The notes beneath the pieces were generated by a model. That model was not told the DNA's origin. It did not search any database and saw nothing but the letters and a program-made list of their open reading frames with translations. Shown here one piece after another: positions 11,738 through 21,777 of a DNA stretch of 64,000 bases. This DNA comes from Posidonia oceanica (Eukaryota > Streptophyta > Magnoliopsida > Alismatales > Posidoniaceae), in assembly GCA_037176725.1 (NCBI GenBank), contig JAZBRS010000013.1:12093001-12157000 (forward strand). Direction: 5' to 3'. Position numbers and translations under genes: made by a program. How positions within the stretch are numbered: position 1 is the first letter of the stretch; each line of letters opens with the position of its first letter.

Positions 11738-13049
11738 TTAGACTAGACTCTGGCTTTCATTCCCGGCTTTTCGCTCGCTTGCTTTGCAGCTTTGTCTGCC
11801 TTGTGTGCCTTCTTCGCCTGTTTTGCTCGCTTTTCTGTGCAAACTCCTAGCGAGTCGCTTCGTAGCTACTTTGCTTAAGTTTTGCACCTCTTTTGTCTCG
11901 GTTTGCGCTTTCTTCTGCCTGGCTTTGCTCCTTTGCCTGATTATTTACTTAATGTCTTGCTTGTGCTCCTATTTCCTTTACAGTCTGTTTACTTTTACCT
12001 TACTTTACCTTACTTGCTTATTACTGCTTTAATTCTCGCACATTACATGTCTACATACTTTGTTTGGCTAAAATATATGCTTTTTGAACGTTGAATGCTT
12101 CTTTTACACTCTTGCTATGTCACTACACACGCACATACTATGCTTACATGCTTTTTGACTTGATGAATGTTTCTTTTTCACCATCATATTCACAAACACT
12201 CGCACATGCCATGAACATGCCTTTTGTTGTGTTGTATGATGGTTGCTTGCCATTTTGACTGATTTTCTTCCCTTTTGCACTTGCCATGCTTAGGATAGTA
12301 GAGACTTGTCTGCTTCCCCCATGGTTAACTAAAAAATGCAAGTAAAAAGAACTTCTAGGGACAACTAGAGACTACAAACAATCCTTCACTCCCTTTGGTT
12401 AATAAAATATGCAAGATAAAAAACGCTAATCATTTTGCATAAGCATCATATAGGGCATGCATTCTTCTCCTCTGAGTCCACCTACTAGTCTGCGAAGGAC
12501 GGTTCCGGCCTCTTGTTCCACTGCTTTGGGCGTGGCATAAGTTGGTCGGTCCGTCCCCTCCTTGTCCGGGGGTCGTGTCGGTGTTAGTAGAGGGTACCAC
12601 CCACGCTTTGGCGGGGTAGAAGCCACTAACGCACCACCCTGTCATTACCTGAGCTTTGGGCCGGGAGTTAGACAGGGGACCTACTTTTTCTGACCTGAGT
12701 CGGTGACCCGTACATCCAGGGATACCCGGAGTAGACAACCTTGCTAGGAAACACTAGTTAGGTAAGGGGGGCATACTAGAAAGCATGCACATCATTCATG
12801 CCACTTAACTAACTCATTTGCATCCATCTTTTAGTTTCTAACCCTAATTTCCTTCTGTTGTGTCAGCGTGATCGGTAAGCGAGTTTCCTTTTGCCAGAGC
12901 TCGAGTATCGACCCTCGTTGACGCCCTTTTGCGACTCAGTTCGCGACCATTCCCCTTTTGAGCTATCCGCACTTACGACGATAGCTCCTCTTAGGACTCA
13001 CCGCTTGAATACTCGTCACAGCCCTGTTCTCACACGCTCTAGGTCAGCA
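11738..13049 (+). other. Untranslated leader of element 1 with a conserved structured block
   Basis: About 1.3 kb has no convincing gene. The first part (to about 12420) is T-rich. The block at about 12470-12760 (with TGCTTTGGGCGTGGCATAAG, GTCGGTGTTAGTAGAGGGTA) matches, on the minus strand, about 63150-63440 of element B despite poor conservation around it. Its place between primer site and gag suits a packaging/dimerisation signal or a translation-related structure; that role is inferred. A candidate splice acceptor (pyrimidine tract, then TGTCAG at 12861-12866) lies shortly before gag. Confidence 0.6.
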
Positions 13050-15290
13050 ATGGCCCAGTACGTTAGTGAGCCTTCTTTTACTCCTGTCACGGAGGGTGTT
13101 TCTGTTCTGGCCCCTCCGGTTGCTCTTTCTGTCCCTCTTGTTCCCCCTCCGACGCCAGGGTTTCCCCCACTAACGTCTCTAGGTTCTCAGTACCACCCGG
13201 GACAGTGGCAAGCCTCCCTTCCTCTGGATCCGGTCGCCGAATCTATCTTGACGGCCGTTACTCGCGCTCCGGAGACGCCACTGCCCCCTCCGTCCCAGGG
13301 ATACGTCGCTTTCGACATCCCTTCCACCGCTGCTGCGGCACTTTCTATAGAATCCTTCCCTCCCGGACAGTCTGTGTCCGTGCCACTTGCTTCTCAATCC
13401 CCGCCGGCGCTGCACTTCAGCGTCCCCACTGCCGAGACACCTGAGGCGCAGTACCAGCACCTGATGGAGCTTGCCCAGAGACTGCAGGGCATGGCTCTAT
13501 CAGTTCGTCCTTCTTCTGTCTCTGTCGTCCCTGAGGTTCCTCTGAGGCCAGTTCCTGCATTTCATGCATCAACCTCTGCACCTCCGCCTCGACCATCGTC
13601 GCAACTGCTCACGGTTCCGACGATGGGGGCCCGTCTACCGCCTCCTGCACAACACTTGGCACAGCATGCTCCACTTCCTTCTGGTGGTCAATCCTTTGGA
13701 TCGGCTGGAGCCCAGTACCTCACTGGCTCGCTGTCTGGCACCCCGCCTGTACAGCAACTGGTGCTCCGTCATCCTCCCCCTATTCCAGCACAGCATGGCA
13801 TTTACTCCTCTCCTCTTCACCAAGTCCAGCATCCTGCATACACTCCTGCATACACTGTCCCCCAGCACGGATACGCCAGCCATCCCGTTGCTCCACCAGG
13901 CGACGCTATGGTAGATCCGGAGGAGCACTTAGGTGCGACCCATTCGGCGTATGTGCTCACTACCCCTGCTGATCCCTCTCCTCCAGCAGCAATCCCAGAC
14001 CCCATCAATAACCGGATGGACGTCTTGGAGAAGGCACTACGACTAGTGCAGGGTACTGAGCACCAGACCTACCAGTTCCGGGACCTCTGCTGCTTTCCAG
14101 AGGCGGTACTCCCTCCGAAGTTCAAAATCCCGGACTTCGAGAAATATAATGGTAGGGGCTGCCCCGTAGCACACCTTAAGGCGTATTGCGGTGATCTCGC
14201 TCAGCTTCAGGCTGACGAGAGGTTGCTGATCCGCTTGTTCCAGAAAAGTTTGACCGGGCCGGCACTCAAGTGGTTCACATCACTCGATATGTCAACCATC
14301 AAGACTTGGAACGACCTCAGTCAGGCGTTCCTGGAACAATACTCCTTCAACCTCGATCTTGTCCCAAAGAGGGCGGACTTGATCGCCATCAAGCAGAATT
14401 CTGGCGAGCTGTTCGGGGAGTACGTCGGCCGCTGGCGCGCCCTTGCCTCTCAGGTTCGAGATAGACCCTCTGATGAGGAGTCTATCGAGATCGTTATCAA
14501 AGGGGCGCAGCCGTCTCTCGGAGCTCGGCTTAGCATCCAACCAGTCACTACTTTTGCGGCACTCATCAGAGCTAGAGTGCGCGTGGAGAGTTCTTTGCGG
14601 AGTGGCAACTTCCCGGCTCTCTCTGCGTTCGCTAAGCAGGCAGTGATCAGCAGCAACAGTGCCAACAGCAGCGCCTCCAACAGCAACAACAACCGCCCGA
14701 AGAGGAAGGATTCGCCGAAACCCGCTGTTGCATTCGTCGATTCTCCTGCTGTGCCTGTTCGCTTGCCGTCTCGGCCTGCCCCAGCTCAGATGGTGTACGC
14801 TCCTGCACCTAGGAATCCACACACACCGCACATCACTACCACCGCTAGACCGGTCTATCCTGCCGCACCGGTCCAGCAAGGCTCACACCCAAGGCAAAGA
14901 AGACCACCCACTGAGAGGAGGAATTTCACCCCACTGGTGGAACCACTCACGGTCATCTTGCCGAAGGTGGCATCGCTCCTGAAGTTCCCAGAGGTTCGTC
15001 CGCCGCTAAGCCCTCTGCCGCATTGGTTTAGGCCGGACCTCTTCTGCAATTTCCATCGAAGCGTCGGGCATTCGACGGACAATTGCTTCTCCCTGCGGAA
15101 AGCAATTCAGGACTTGATCGAATCGGGAACGATTGTGATCGACACGCACGAGGCTTCCACTCAAGCACACACTCATGCATCTGCATCTCCAACCTTTACC
15201 GGAGCACTCTTATCCGGGAGGGGCGGGAACCTCAGGCGTCCACTCTGTCTTTCCTTCTGGGCCTGCTACTTCTGTAATGGACCCTTCTGA
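13050..15290 (+). CDS. gag: Gag polyprotein of element 1
   Basis: This encodes the retrotransposon structural protein that would assemble the cytoplasmic particle around element RNA. I chose the ATG at 13050 (GCAATGGC context; protein begins MAQYVSEP) because element B preserves MAQFVGDS at the same place; the frame is open upstream to about 12891 without an ATG. The first ~310 residues are Pro/Ala/Gln-rich and low complexity. A capsid-like retrotransposon gag domain follows at about residues 355-520 (GCPVAHLKAYC, LTGPALKWFTSLD, FGEYVGRWRALASQ). A basic Ser/Asn linker comes next, then a zinc-knuckle-like motif near residue 665 (CNFHRSVGHSTDNC). It overlaps the start of pol in another frame by about 116 bases. 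No internal stop was seen. At 746 residues it is long, mainly because of the N-terminal extension. Confidence 0.9.
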   Translation: MAQYVSEPSFTPVTEGVSVLAPPVALSVPLVPPPTPGFPPLTSLGSQYHPGQWQASLPLDPVAESILTAVTRAPETPLPPPSQGYVAFDIPSTAAAALSIESFPPGQSVSVPLASQSPPALHFSVPTAETPEAQYQHLMELAQRLQGMALSVRPSSVSVVPEVPLRPVPAFHASTSAPPPRPSSQLLTVPTMGARLPPPAQHLAQHAPLPSGGQSFGSAGAQYLTGSLSGTPPVQQLVLRHPPPIPAQHGIYSSPLHQVQHPAYTPAYTVPQHGYASHPVAPPGDAMVDPEEHLGATHSAYVLTTPADPSPPAAIPDPINNRMDVLEKALRLVQGTEHQTYQFRDLCCFPEAVLPPKFKIPDFEKYNGRGCPVAHLKAYCGDLAQLQADERLLIRLFQKSLTGPALKWFTSLDMSTIKTWNDLSQAFLEQYSFNLDLVPKRADLIAIKQNSGELFGEYVGRWRALASQVRDRPSDEESIEIVIKGAQPSLGARLSIQPVTTFAALIRARVRVESSLRSGNFPALSAFAKQAVISSNSANSSASNSNNNRPKRKDSPKPAVAFVDSPAVPVRLPSRPAPAQMVYAPAPRNPHTPHITTTARPVYPAAPVQQGSHPRQRRPPTERRNFTPLVEPLTVILPKVASLLKFPEVRPPLSPLPHWFRPDLFCNFHRSVGHSTDNCFSLRKAIQDLIESGTIVIDTHEASTQAHTHASASPTFTGALLSGRGGNLRRPLCLSFWACYFCNGPF

Positions 15291-18200
15291 TCTTATCTCT
15301 GACATCTCTGAGCCTTTCCCAGTCAGTCTCTATTTGGCGGCAGTTGCCGGTTCCGAGTCGGGAATCCATTTGATCCGACCGCGTGCCAGACCGGAGCGCC
15401 CTCTCGCGCCTCCCACCGTGCTCCCTCAGGCTCAATCCCCTGTGCACCTTCTAGCTAGGGCCCAGCCTAGTTCCCCTATCCACCTTTTAGGGCGACCTCA
15501 GCCATACCTTCTAGGCAGACCTCAACCTGCCCCAGCCTTCCCACCCCAACAACCATACCCACTAGACAGACCTCAGTATCCTGTAGGTCCCCCTGTAACC
15601 CCTCCTGTGCTCGCAGCACGTGCTCCAGTCGTCATTGATTTGACCCTGGACACCCATCGCGTCCCTTACAGCTACGCCACAGAAATGTGCGCGGAAGTAA
15701 CGCGATCGGGGAGGATTTATAGGCCCCCAGTGCCGGCAACTAGGCCAACTCACCCTAGACCCGTTATGCCCCCGCCCTCAAGCCAACCCATAGCAGATCC
15801 AACTCCAGATCAGCCTGTAGTTAGCCAAATCCCTACCCAGCCTGTAGTAACCCAGCTTCCTTCCACTACCCCCTTAGAACCTGCTAGAATCACCTCTCCA
15901 GCTGCTAGGAGAAACCAACCTAAAGCAGACCTAACCTCCCAGCTTAAGAAGGTCAAAGCCGACATCTCCATCTGGGATTTGATCCACACTTCTGCCAAGC
16001 ACCGCGAGGCTTTTCTTCGCGTGTTCCAGGCTGCTCGTGTGTCCCAGTCCATTGAGCCTTCTACCTTGGAGAGCATGATTGGGTTAATCGCGGAGCCCCA
16101 GGTCATCTCTTTTACAAGCGATGAGCTGCCTCCGGCGGGGATTAATCACAACCAGCCCCTATTCGTCACGGTGCAGTTCAAAAACTTTCGCATTCCCCTA
16201 ACACTGGTTGATAACGGGTCAGGCCTTAACGTCTGCCCCTTGCGTACGGCAACCAAGCTCGGATTCAAAGCCGAGGATATCACACCAGCCGTGAAGGGAA
16301 TGACTGCTTTTGACAACACTCACCATGACGCTCTAGGGATTCTGATTATCCCTCTGGCTATCGGCCCGGTCGTCTTCGACGTAGAATTCTATGTCGTCGA
16401 CTTGAAGCCTAATTTCAATCTTCTGCTTGGGCGCCCTTGGCTCCACAAGCATCAGGTCCTTCCTTCGACCCTCCATCGAATGATAAAGTACCATCGCGGC
16501 GACGATGTCATTGTCGTCATGGCGGAGAACTTTGAGAAGGAGCGGATTGAAGCAGTCTCTCCCGTGTCTTCGCAATCTATCCCGTTTGACCCTGAGATTT
16601 CTGAAGCCCTCTATCGCGTTAACCGGTGCGAGCCAGTTAACTTCGTTCCTGATCTTGAACGTGTCAACTCCTTGACCGTTCACAGCAACCCCTTTCGAAT
16701 GGTCGAGAATGTATGTCACAGATGGGGTTACATAAAGGGTACGCCGCTCGGGCGTCACGGCCAAGGGATCGCGGAGCCGATCGTAGCAGTGGAGCGAAGA
16801 AAGTCTGAAGGCCTCGGCTACGAACCAAAGCTCAACAAAGATCACTGCTTCCAGCTCAAAGATCGCGCGCCAGCCATTCCCAGAGACCTCACTAACTTTA
16901 CCAGTGCAGGAATTCTGGGATCAACCGACTACCAAGCCACAGCACCGGCAGAGGATTGGGTGTGTATTGAGGACTACTACTCGGATGAGGAGCAGTCTGA
17001 TGCAACAGAGGCAGTCCCAATCAACTCAGCAGAAACAGTGGTCAGAGTAGAGGCCCCACAGTCAGTTTATTCAGCTCCCCCTCTGGCAGAAACAGCAGGC
17101 AGTTCAGCAGGCCCTGTGGCAGATGCAAGTTCTCATCCTTTTGCAGCCACACCAGTTCTCCAAGAACAGCCAGCAGCAGTGCAGGAGTCGGAAACACTCC
17201 TCTTGGCAGAACCAAGTATGCTACCAGCGGTCACAGACACATCAATGCCACTGCCCCCGTCTCTAGAGGGGCAGTCTATCAACTCAGTCAGCAGCGTGGC
17301 TCAGCCCGCTCCTTCAGCATCATCTTCAGGAATGCAGCTGGCGCAGTCCGCTCCGCATTCTCCTGACGACCTGCAGCAGCTCTCATGGCAAGCCCCTATG
17401 GCATCAGAGGCTGCGCTCTCTCAGTTACGGCCCGATACAAATGGCCAACTGAGCGCTACATTATCCGGGCCCTTGAGCCCTCCAAAGAGCACCCCTGCTT
17501 ACTCTCCGACAGTGACCCTGGAAGCTTATTCATCAGCAGCACCGCTGGCCTATCTATTTGGGCCTTCTACATCTAAACTGCCATCAGCGGACGCGCCCGT
17601 GAACCAGATCATGCAGACTCCAAGGGCGGTGATCCATCCTGCAGCCGGGCCAGTGCCGCAGGCCCCCGGCGCCTACTACGTCGACTCCCCCTCAGACGAA
17701 GAAGAAGGAGCGGCGATAGAAGCCCAGGTCGATTCTTGGATGTCCGACTTAGAGTTGCTTTATCAAGAACAACTCCAGTCAATAGCAGAAGACCTGGCAG
17801 ACCATCAAGCTGCAGAAAGGAAAGGGAAAGCCGTGGTTACGGACCCTCCTCTGCAGGAGGACCATGCTTCTGTCATGGTCCTAGAAGACTCAGCAGCGCC
17901 GGACTCCCCTAGACCAGATGAGCTCATCACTCTTCAACCAGAAGGCGGGTCTAGGTGGTTTGTGCAACCCATGCCTCACCTGAGCAATGCATCGAGCGGT
18001 AGTGATCAAATCAGCTGCCAGTCCGGTATATCCTCCACAAGCACACAAGAAGACCCGGAAGGGGGAGCATCAGCACTAAATACAGCAGCAGCAGAGCAGA
18101 ATGCCTCAGCAGCCTCAGCAGCACAGTCAGCAAAACAGTCAGCAGTATCAGCAGCGGAGTCAGTTGAGCCCTCAGCAGAATCAGCAGAGCACTCAGCAGA

Positions 18201-19863
18201 GTCAGTCAGGCCAGAGCAAACAGCAGAAGGAGTTGCTGGGACGGAGGTCGCGCACCGAGGCTACAAGAATACTCGAGTAAGCGTGACCATCCTGAAGCGT
18301 CACCAGGGCCAAGCAGCGGAACACATGCACTCTTTCGACATCACAAGTCCTTTTGAGAAAGAGATCCTCTCGGAACATGTTGCTTATGGAGAAGAGGATG
18401 ATACGGGCATGGATGAGACTGACGAACCTTTGCCCGAGTTCCGGCCCCGTGACGACGACCCAGAAGGCCCCAACCTCCATGTTGAAGAAGAAACGGAGGT
18501 TGTTAACATTGGCACAGCTGAGGAAGTCAGAGAAGTTTGCATCAGTGCCCAGCTGTCCGCCCAGGCTCGAGCTGAATTCATCGCATTCCTGAGGGAATAT
18601 GCGGATGTCTTCGCCTGGAGTTATGAAGATATGGTCGGCCTTGACATAGAGATAGTGGTGCACAATCTGCCCTTAAATCCAGATGCCAAGCCAGTAAAGC
18701 AGAAGCTAAGAAGATGGCGACCGCAGTGGCTGCTCATGATCAAAGAAGAGATAATGAAGCAGCTGAGAGTCAACTTTTTGAAGGTCGTTCTTTATCCTGA
18801 ATGGCTGGCAAACATTGTACCTGTGCCCAAGAAGGATGGCCGAATCCGGATCTGTATCGACTACAGGGACCTGAACAAGGCGAGTCCCAAGGACGACTTT
18901 CCATTGCCCCACATTGACGTCCTAGTCGACAATACAGCGGGCCACAGAATGCTCTCCTTCATGGATGGCTTCTCTGGATACAATCAGATCAAGATGGCAG
19001 AAGAAGACATGGAAAAGACTTCATTCATCACCCCTTGGGGAGTCTTCTGCTACCAAGTTATGCCGTTCGGCCTGAAGAATGCTGGTGCAACCTATCAGAG
19101 GGCCATGACTGCGCTATTCCACGACCTCATGCACCAAGAAGTGGAGGTCTATGTAGACGATATGATTGCCAAAACCAAAGAGCCCGAGGATCATCTTGCC
19201 TGTCTCAGAAAGCTCTTTGACCGTCTACGGAAGTACAAGCTGCGCTTGAATCCCAAGAAGTGCGTATTCGGGGTATCTTCTGGCAAATTGCTCGGCTACA
19301 TTGTTAGCCAAAGGGGGATTGAGGTGGACCCGTTGAAAGCACAAGCCATCGTGGACATGCCAACCCCCAGGACTGAAAAAGAAGTCAGAAGTCTGCTTGG
19401 GCGTTTACAATATATCAGTCGCTTTATTGCACAGCTTACGCCCATCTGTGAACCCATTTTCAAGCTCTTGAGGAAGAATGCGCAGATTCACTGGAGCGAG
19501 GAGTGTCAGGCTGCATTTGCCAAGATCAAGCAGCTGTTGATCAAGCCTCCTGTCCTGGTCCCGCCTACGCCGAGGAGACCTTTGCTTCTCTACCTTTCTA
19601 CCACGCAGCATTCCATGGGCGCCGTCTTGGGCCAACATGACGAAACTGGTAGGAAGGAGCGCGCCATCTACTACCTGAGCAAGAAATTTAATGAATGTGA
19701 AGCCAGGTACACAACACTAGAGAAGACTTGCCTGTCCCTTGTCTGGGCTGCACAGAAGCTGAGACACTACTTGATGGCCTACCCAGTGCAGCTCTTATGC
19801 CGGCATGATCCCATCAAATTCCTCTTTCAGAAGCCGGCCATGGTGGGCAGATGTGCTAAGTAG
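15175..19863 (+). CDS. pol: Pol part 1 of element 1: protease, linker, reverse transcriptase, RNase H
   Basis: This frame matures element proteins and copies element RNA to DNA. It starts at the first ATG, but the true start may be by frameshift from gag. A proline-rich N-terminal stretch precedes an aspartic protease with D-N-G-S at residue 346 and the LLLGRPWL block. A glycine-rich GRHGQGIAEP segment lies near residue 526. Residues about 600-1080 are a low-complexity Ala/Ser/Gln linker. RT occupies about 1175-1410 with FPLPHID, VMPFGLKNAGATYQRAM and catalytic YVDD at 1326-1329. The gypsy RNase H follows to the end, but its usual first Asp is replaced (LYLSTTQHSMGAVL). The frame ends at a TAG (19861-19863) where element B has TGG (Trp), and the same frame continues at 19864, so this is most simply a nonsense mutation. 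Confidence 0.93.
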   Translation: MHLHLQPLPEHSYPGGAGTSGVHSVFPSGPATSVMDPSDLISDISEPFPVSLYLAAVAGSESGIHLIRPRARPERPLAPPTVLPQAQSPVHLLARAQPSSPIHLLGRPQPYLLGRPQPAPAFPPQQPYPLDRPQYPVGPPVTPPVLAARAPVVIDLTLDTHRVPYSYATEMCAEVTRSGRIYRPPVPATRPTHPRPVMPPPSSQPIADPTPDQPVVSQIPTQPVVTQLPSTTPLEPARITSPAARRNQPKADLTSQLKKVKADISIWDLIHTSAKHREAFLRVFQAARVSQSIEPSTLESMIGLIAEPQVISFTSDELPPAGINHNQPLFVTVQFKNFRIPLTLVDNGSGLNVCPLRTATKLGFKAEDITPAVKGMTAFDNTHHDALGILIIPLAIGPVVFDVEFYVVDLKPNFNLLLGRPWLHKHQVLPSTLHRMIKYHRGDDVIVVMAENFEKERIEAVSPVSSQSIPFDPEISEALYRVNRCEPVNFVPDLERVNSLTVHSNPFRMVENVCHRWGYIKGTPLGRHGQGIAEPIVAVERRKSEGLGYEPKLNKDHCFQLKDRAPAIPRDLTNFTSAGILGSTDYQATAPAEDWVCIEDYYSDEEQSDATEAVPINSAETVVRVEAPQSVYSAPPLAETAGSSAGPVADASSHPFAATPVLQEQPAAVQESETLLLAEPSMLPAVTDTSMPLPPSLEGQSINSVSSVAQPAPSASSSGMQLAQSAPHSPDDLQQLSWQAPMASEAALSQLRPDTNGQLSATLSGPLSPPKSTPAYSPTVTLEAYSSAAPLAYLFGPSTSKLPSADAPVNQIMQTPRAVIHPAAGPVPQAPGAYYVDSPSDEEEGAAIEAQVDSWMSDLELLYQEQLQSIAEDLADHQAAERKGKAVVTDPPLQEDHASVMVLEDSAAPDSPRPDELITLQPEGGSRWFVQPMPHLSNASSGSDQISCQSGISSTSTQEDPEGGASALNTAAAEQNASAASAAQSAKQSAVSAAESVEPSAESAEHSAESVRPEQTAEGVAGTEVAHRGYKNTRVSVTILKRHQGQAAEHMHSFDITSPFEKEILSEHVAYGEEDDTGMDETDEPLPEFRPRDDDPEGPNLHVEEETEVVNIGTAEEVREVCISAQLSAQARAEFIAFLREYADVFAWSYEDMVGLDIEIVVHNLPLNPDAKPVKQKLRRWRPQWLLMIKEEIMKQLRVNFLKVVLYPEWLANIVPVPKKDGRIRICIDYRDLNKASPKDDFPLPHIDVLVDNTAGHRMLSFMDGFSGYNQIKMAEEDMEKTSFITPWGVFCYQVMPFGLKNAGATYQRAMTALFHDLMHQEVEVYVDDMIAKTKEPEDHLACLRKLFDRLRKYKLRLNPKKCVFGVSSGKLLGYIVSQRGIEVDPLKAQAIVDMPTPRTEKEVRSLLGRLQYISRFIAQLTPICEPIFKLLRKNAQIHWSEECQAAFAKIKQLLIKPPVLVPPTPRRPLLLYLSTTQHSMGAVLGQHDETGRKERAIYYLSKKFNECEARYTTLEKTCLSLVWAAQKLRHYLMAYPVQLLCRHDPIKFLFQKPAMVGRCAK

Positions 19864-21777
19864 CAGGTGTTATTGTCCCAGTACAACATCACCTTTGTCA
19901 CACAGAAATCCATGAAGGGTCAAGCAATGGCAGACCATCTTGCTGACCTCCCTCTGCCTGAATACCAGCCCCTCCAGACGCAATTTCCTGATGAAGACAT
20001 TCTCTTTGCAATGGAGGACTCTGAGCAGAAAGATCCTGAAGAAGCAGAGGAATGGCAGCTCTACTTTGATGGTGCAGTCAACAAGAAGGGCCGAGGCGTA
20101 GGCACAGTGCTGACCACGCCCCAAGGACAGATGACTCCTTTCGCGAGGAAGCTGACTTTCACCTGCACAAACAACGAAGCAGAGTACGAAGCATGCATCC
20201 TGGGGTTGAAAGTCGCCCTCGAGCATGAGGCGCAGAAGCTGCATGTGCACGGCGATGCCATGCTGGTGATTTCTCAAGTGAACGGCGATTGGAAGACAAA
20301 AGATCCCAAGCTTGTGCCGTATCACGAACACCTGCTGAGGCTGATGGAAGAATTTAAGAGCATCCGCTTCACGTACCTGAACAGAGCAAAGAACGCGTAT
20401 GCAGACGCACTAGCAACTCTGGCATCCTGGCTCACCATTTCAGAAGACAGCACTGTGGATGTATCAGTCACTCGCATTGAACAGCCTGCATACTGCATGA
20501 GCATAGAGGAAGCGGATCCCGCAGAGGGGCAGCCCTGGTATCAAGACATAAAATCCTTCCTGGAGTCTGGTAACTTTCCTCCTGATACCACGGCAACAGA
20601 CAAGAGGACTTTGGCGCGTCTGGCGTCAAAGTATGTGTTAGGGGCCGGGCAGCTGTACAGAAGGTCATACAATCAGATGCTACTGCGCTGCCTGAACAAA
20701 TCGGAGGCTGACACGCTAATGCTTCAAGTGCATGCAGGGACCTGTGGCCCGCACATGAACGGCGTCCTCCTGGCCAAGAAGATTATGCTGCAAGGTTATT
20801 TCTGGCAGACCATGGAAGCCGACTGCTGCCGGTTCGTGCGTAGATGCCACAACTGTCAGATCCATGGTAACTTCATCAAGGCCCCTCCACATCAGCTGCA
20901 CAACATGTCTTCGCCATGGCCTTTCTCCATCTGGGGGATCGATGTCATTGGCGCCATCCACCCTGCTGCTTCAAATGGTCATCGTTACATTCTGGTAGCG
21001 ATCGATTACTTTACCAAGTGGGTGGAAGCGGCCTCTTACAGGACAGTCACCGCTGCGGCAACAGAAAAATTTATCAGAAACAATATTGTTGCCCGATATG
21101 GGGTCCCACACTCTGTCATCTCTGATAACGGCTCAAACTTCATTGCCAAAAGGATCGAAGAATACCTGCAAAGTCTCAAGATCAAGCACCATCGATCCTC
21201 GCCTTATCGGCCTCAGATGAACGGAGCAGTGGAATCTGCAAACAAGAACATTGTCAAGATCCTGAAGAAAATGGCAGAAATCCACAAGGATTGGCACGAC
21301 AAGCTCCCGTACGCACTCTGGGCGTACAGGACATCAATCCGGACCTCTACAGGAGCTACCTCGTACTCTCTGGTGTACGGCATGGAAGCGGTGTTACCTG
21401 TTGAAGTGGAAATCCCCTCTCTGCGGATCCTGCGGGAAGCTGAGTTGGAAGGAGCAGAATGGGTCGAAGACCGCTGCGTCCAACTGAACTTAATTGATGA
21501 GCGCAGACTGCAAGCTATGCACAACGCTCGCTGCTATCAGAAGCGGATGGCCAGAGCATTCCTGAAGAAGGTCCAGCCCAGAAGTTTCCAGCCAGGGGAC
21601 CTTGTCTTGCGCGCCATTCATTTGCCTGACGGTCGAGAGAAATTCCGACCCAATTGGCGTGGCCCCTTTGTGGTCAAGCGGATCTTTTCAGGAGGCGCTG
21701 TAACTCTTGAGGATATGGACCAGGTCGAGCAGTCTGAGCCCGTCAACCTCTGCTACCTGAGGAAATACTATCAGTAG
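19864..21777 (+). CDS. pol: Pol part 2 of element 1: second RNase H and integrase
   Basis: This continues the same frame directly after the TAG and has no ATG at its start, so it is expressed only by readthrough or was lost by the mutation. The Tat-type extra RNase H has its acidic residues at FDGA (20068), NNEAEYEA (20176-20199), HGDA (20254) and YADALA (20404). Integrase follows: an HHCC zinc domain (HAGTCGPH, then CHNCQ near 20845) and a catalytic core with Asp at 20941 (GIDVIG), Asp at 21124 (SDNGSNF) and Glu at 21232, a DD35E spacing. A C-terminal WRGPF motif of the GPY/F module lies near 21660. All catalytic residues are intact. The protein ends RKYYQ, as in element B (KKYYQ). Confidence 0.93.
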   Translation, partial: QVLLSQYNITFVTQKSMKGQAMADHLADLPLPEYQPLQTQFPDEDILFAMEDSEQKDPEEAEEWQLYFDGAVNKKGRGVGTVLTTPQGQMTPFARKLTFTCTNNEAEYEACILGLKVALEHEAQKLHVHGDAMLVISQVNGDWKTKDPKLVPYHEHLLRLMEEFKSIRFTYLNRAKNAYADALATLASWLTISEDSTVDVSVTRIEQPAYCMSIEEADPAEGQPWYQDIKSFLESGNFPPDTTATDKRTLARLASKYVLGAGQLYRRSYNQMLLRCLNKSEADTLMLQVHAGTCGPHMNGVLLAKKIMLQGYFWQTMEADCCRFVRRCHNCQIHGNFIKAPPHQLHNMSSPWPFSIWGIDVIGAIHPAASNGHRYILVAIDYFTKWVEAASYRTVTAAATEKFIRNNIVARYGVPHSVISDNGSNFIAKRIEEYLQSLKIKHHRSSPYRPQMNGAVESANKNIVKILKKMAEIHKDWHDKLPYALWAYRTSIRTSTGATSYSLVYGMEAVLPVEVEIPSLRILREAELEGAEWVEDRCVQLNLIDERRLQAMHNARCYQKRMARAFLKKVQPRSFQPGDLVLRAIHLPDGREKFRPNWRGPFVVKRIFSGGAVTLEDMDQVEQSEPVNLCYLRKYYQ

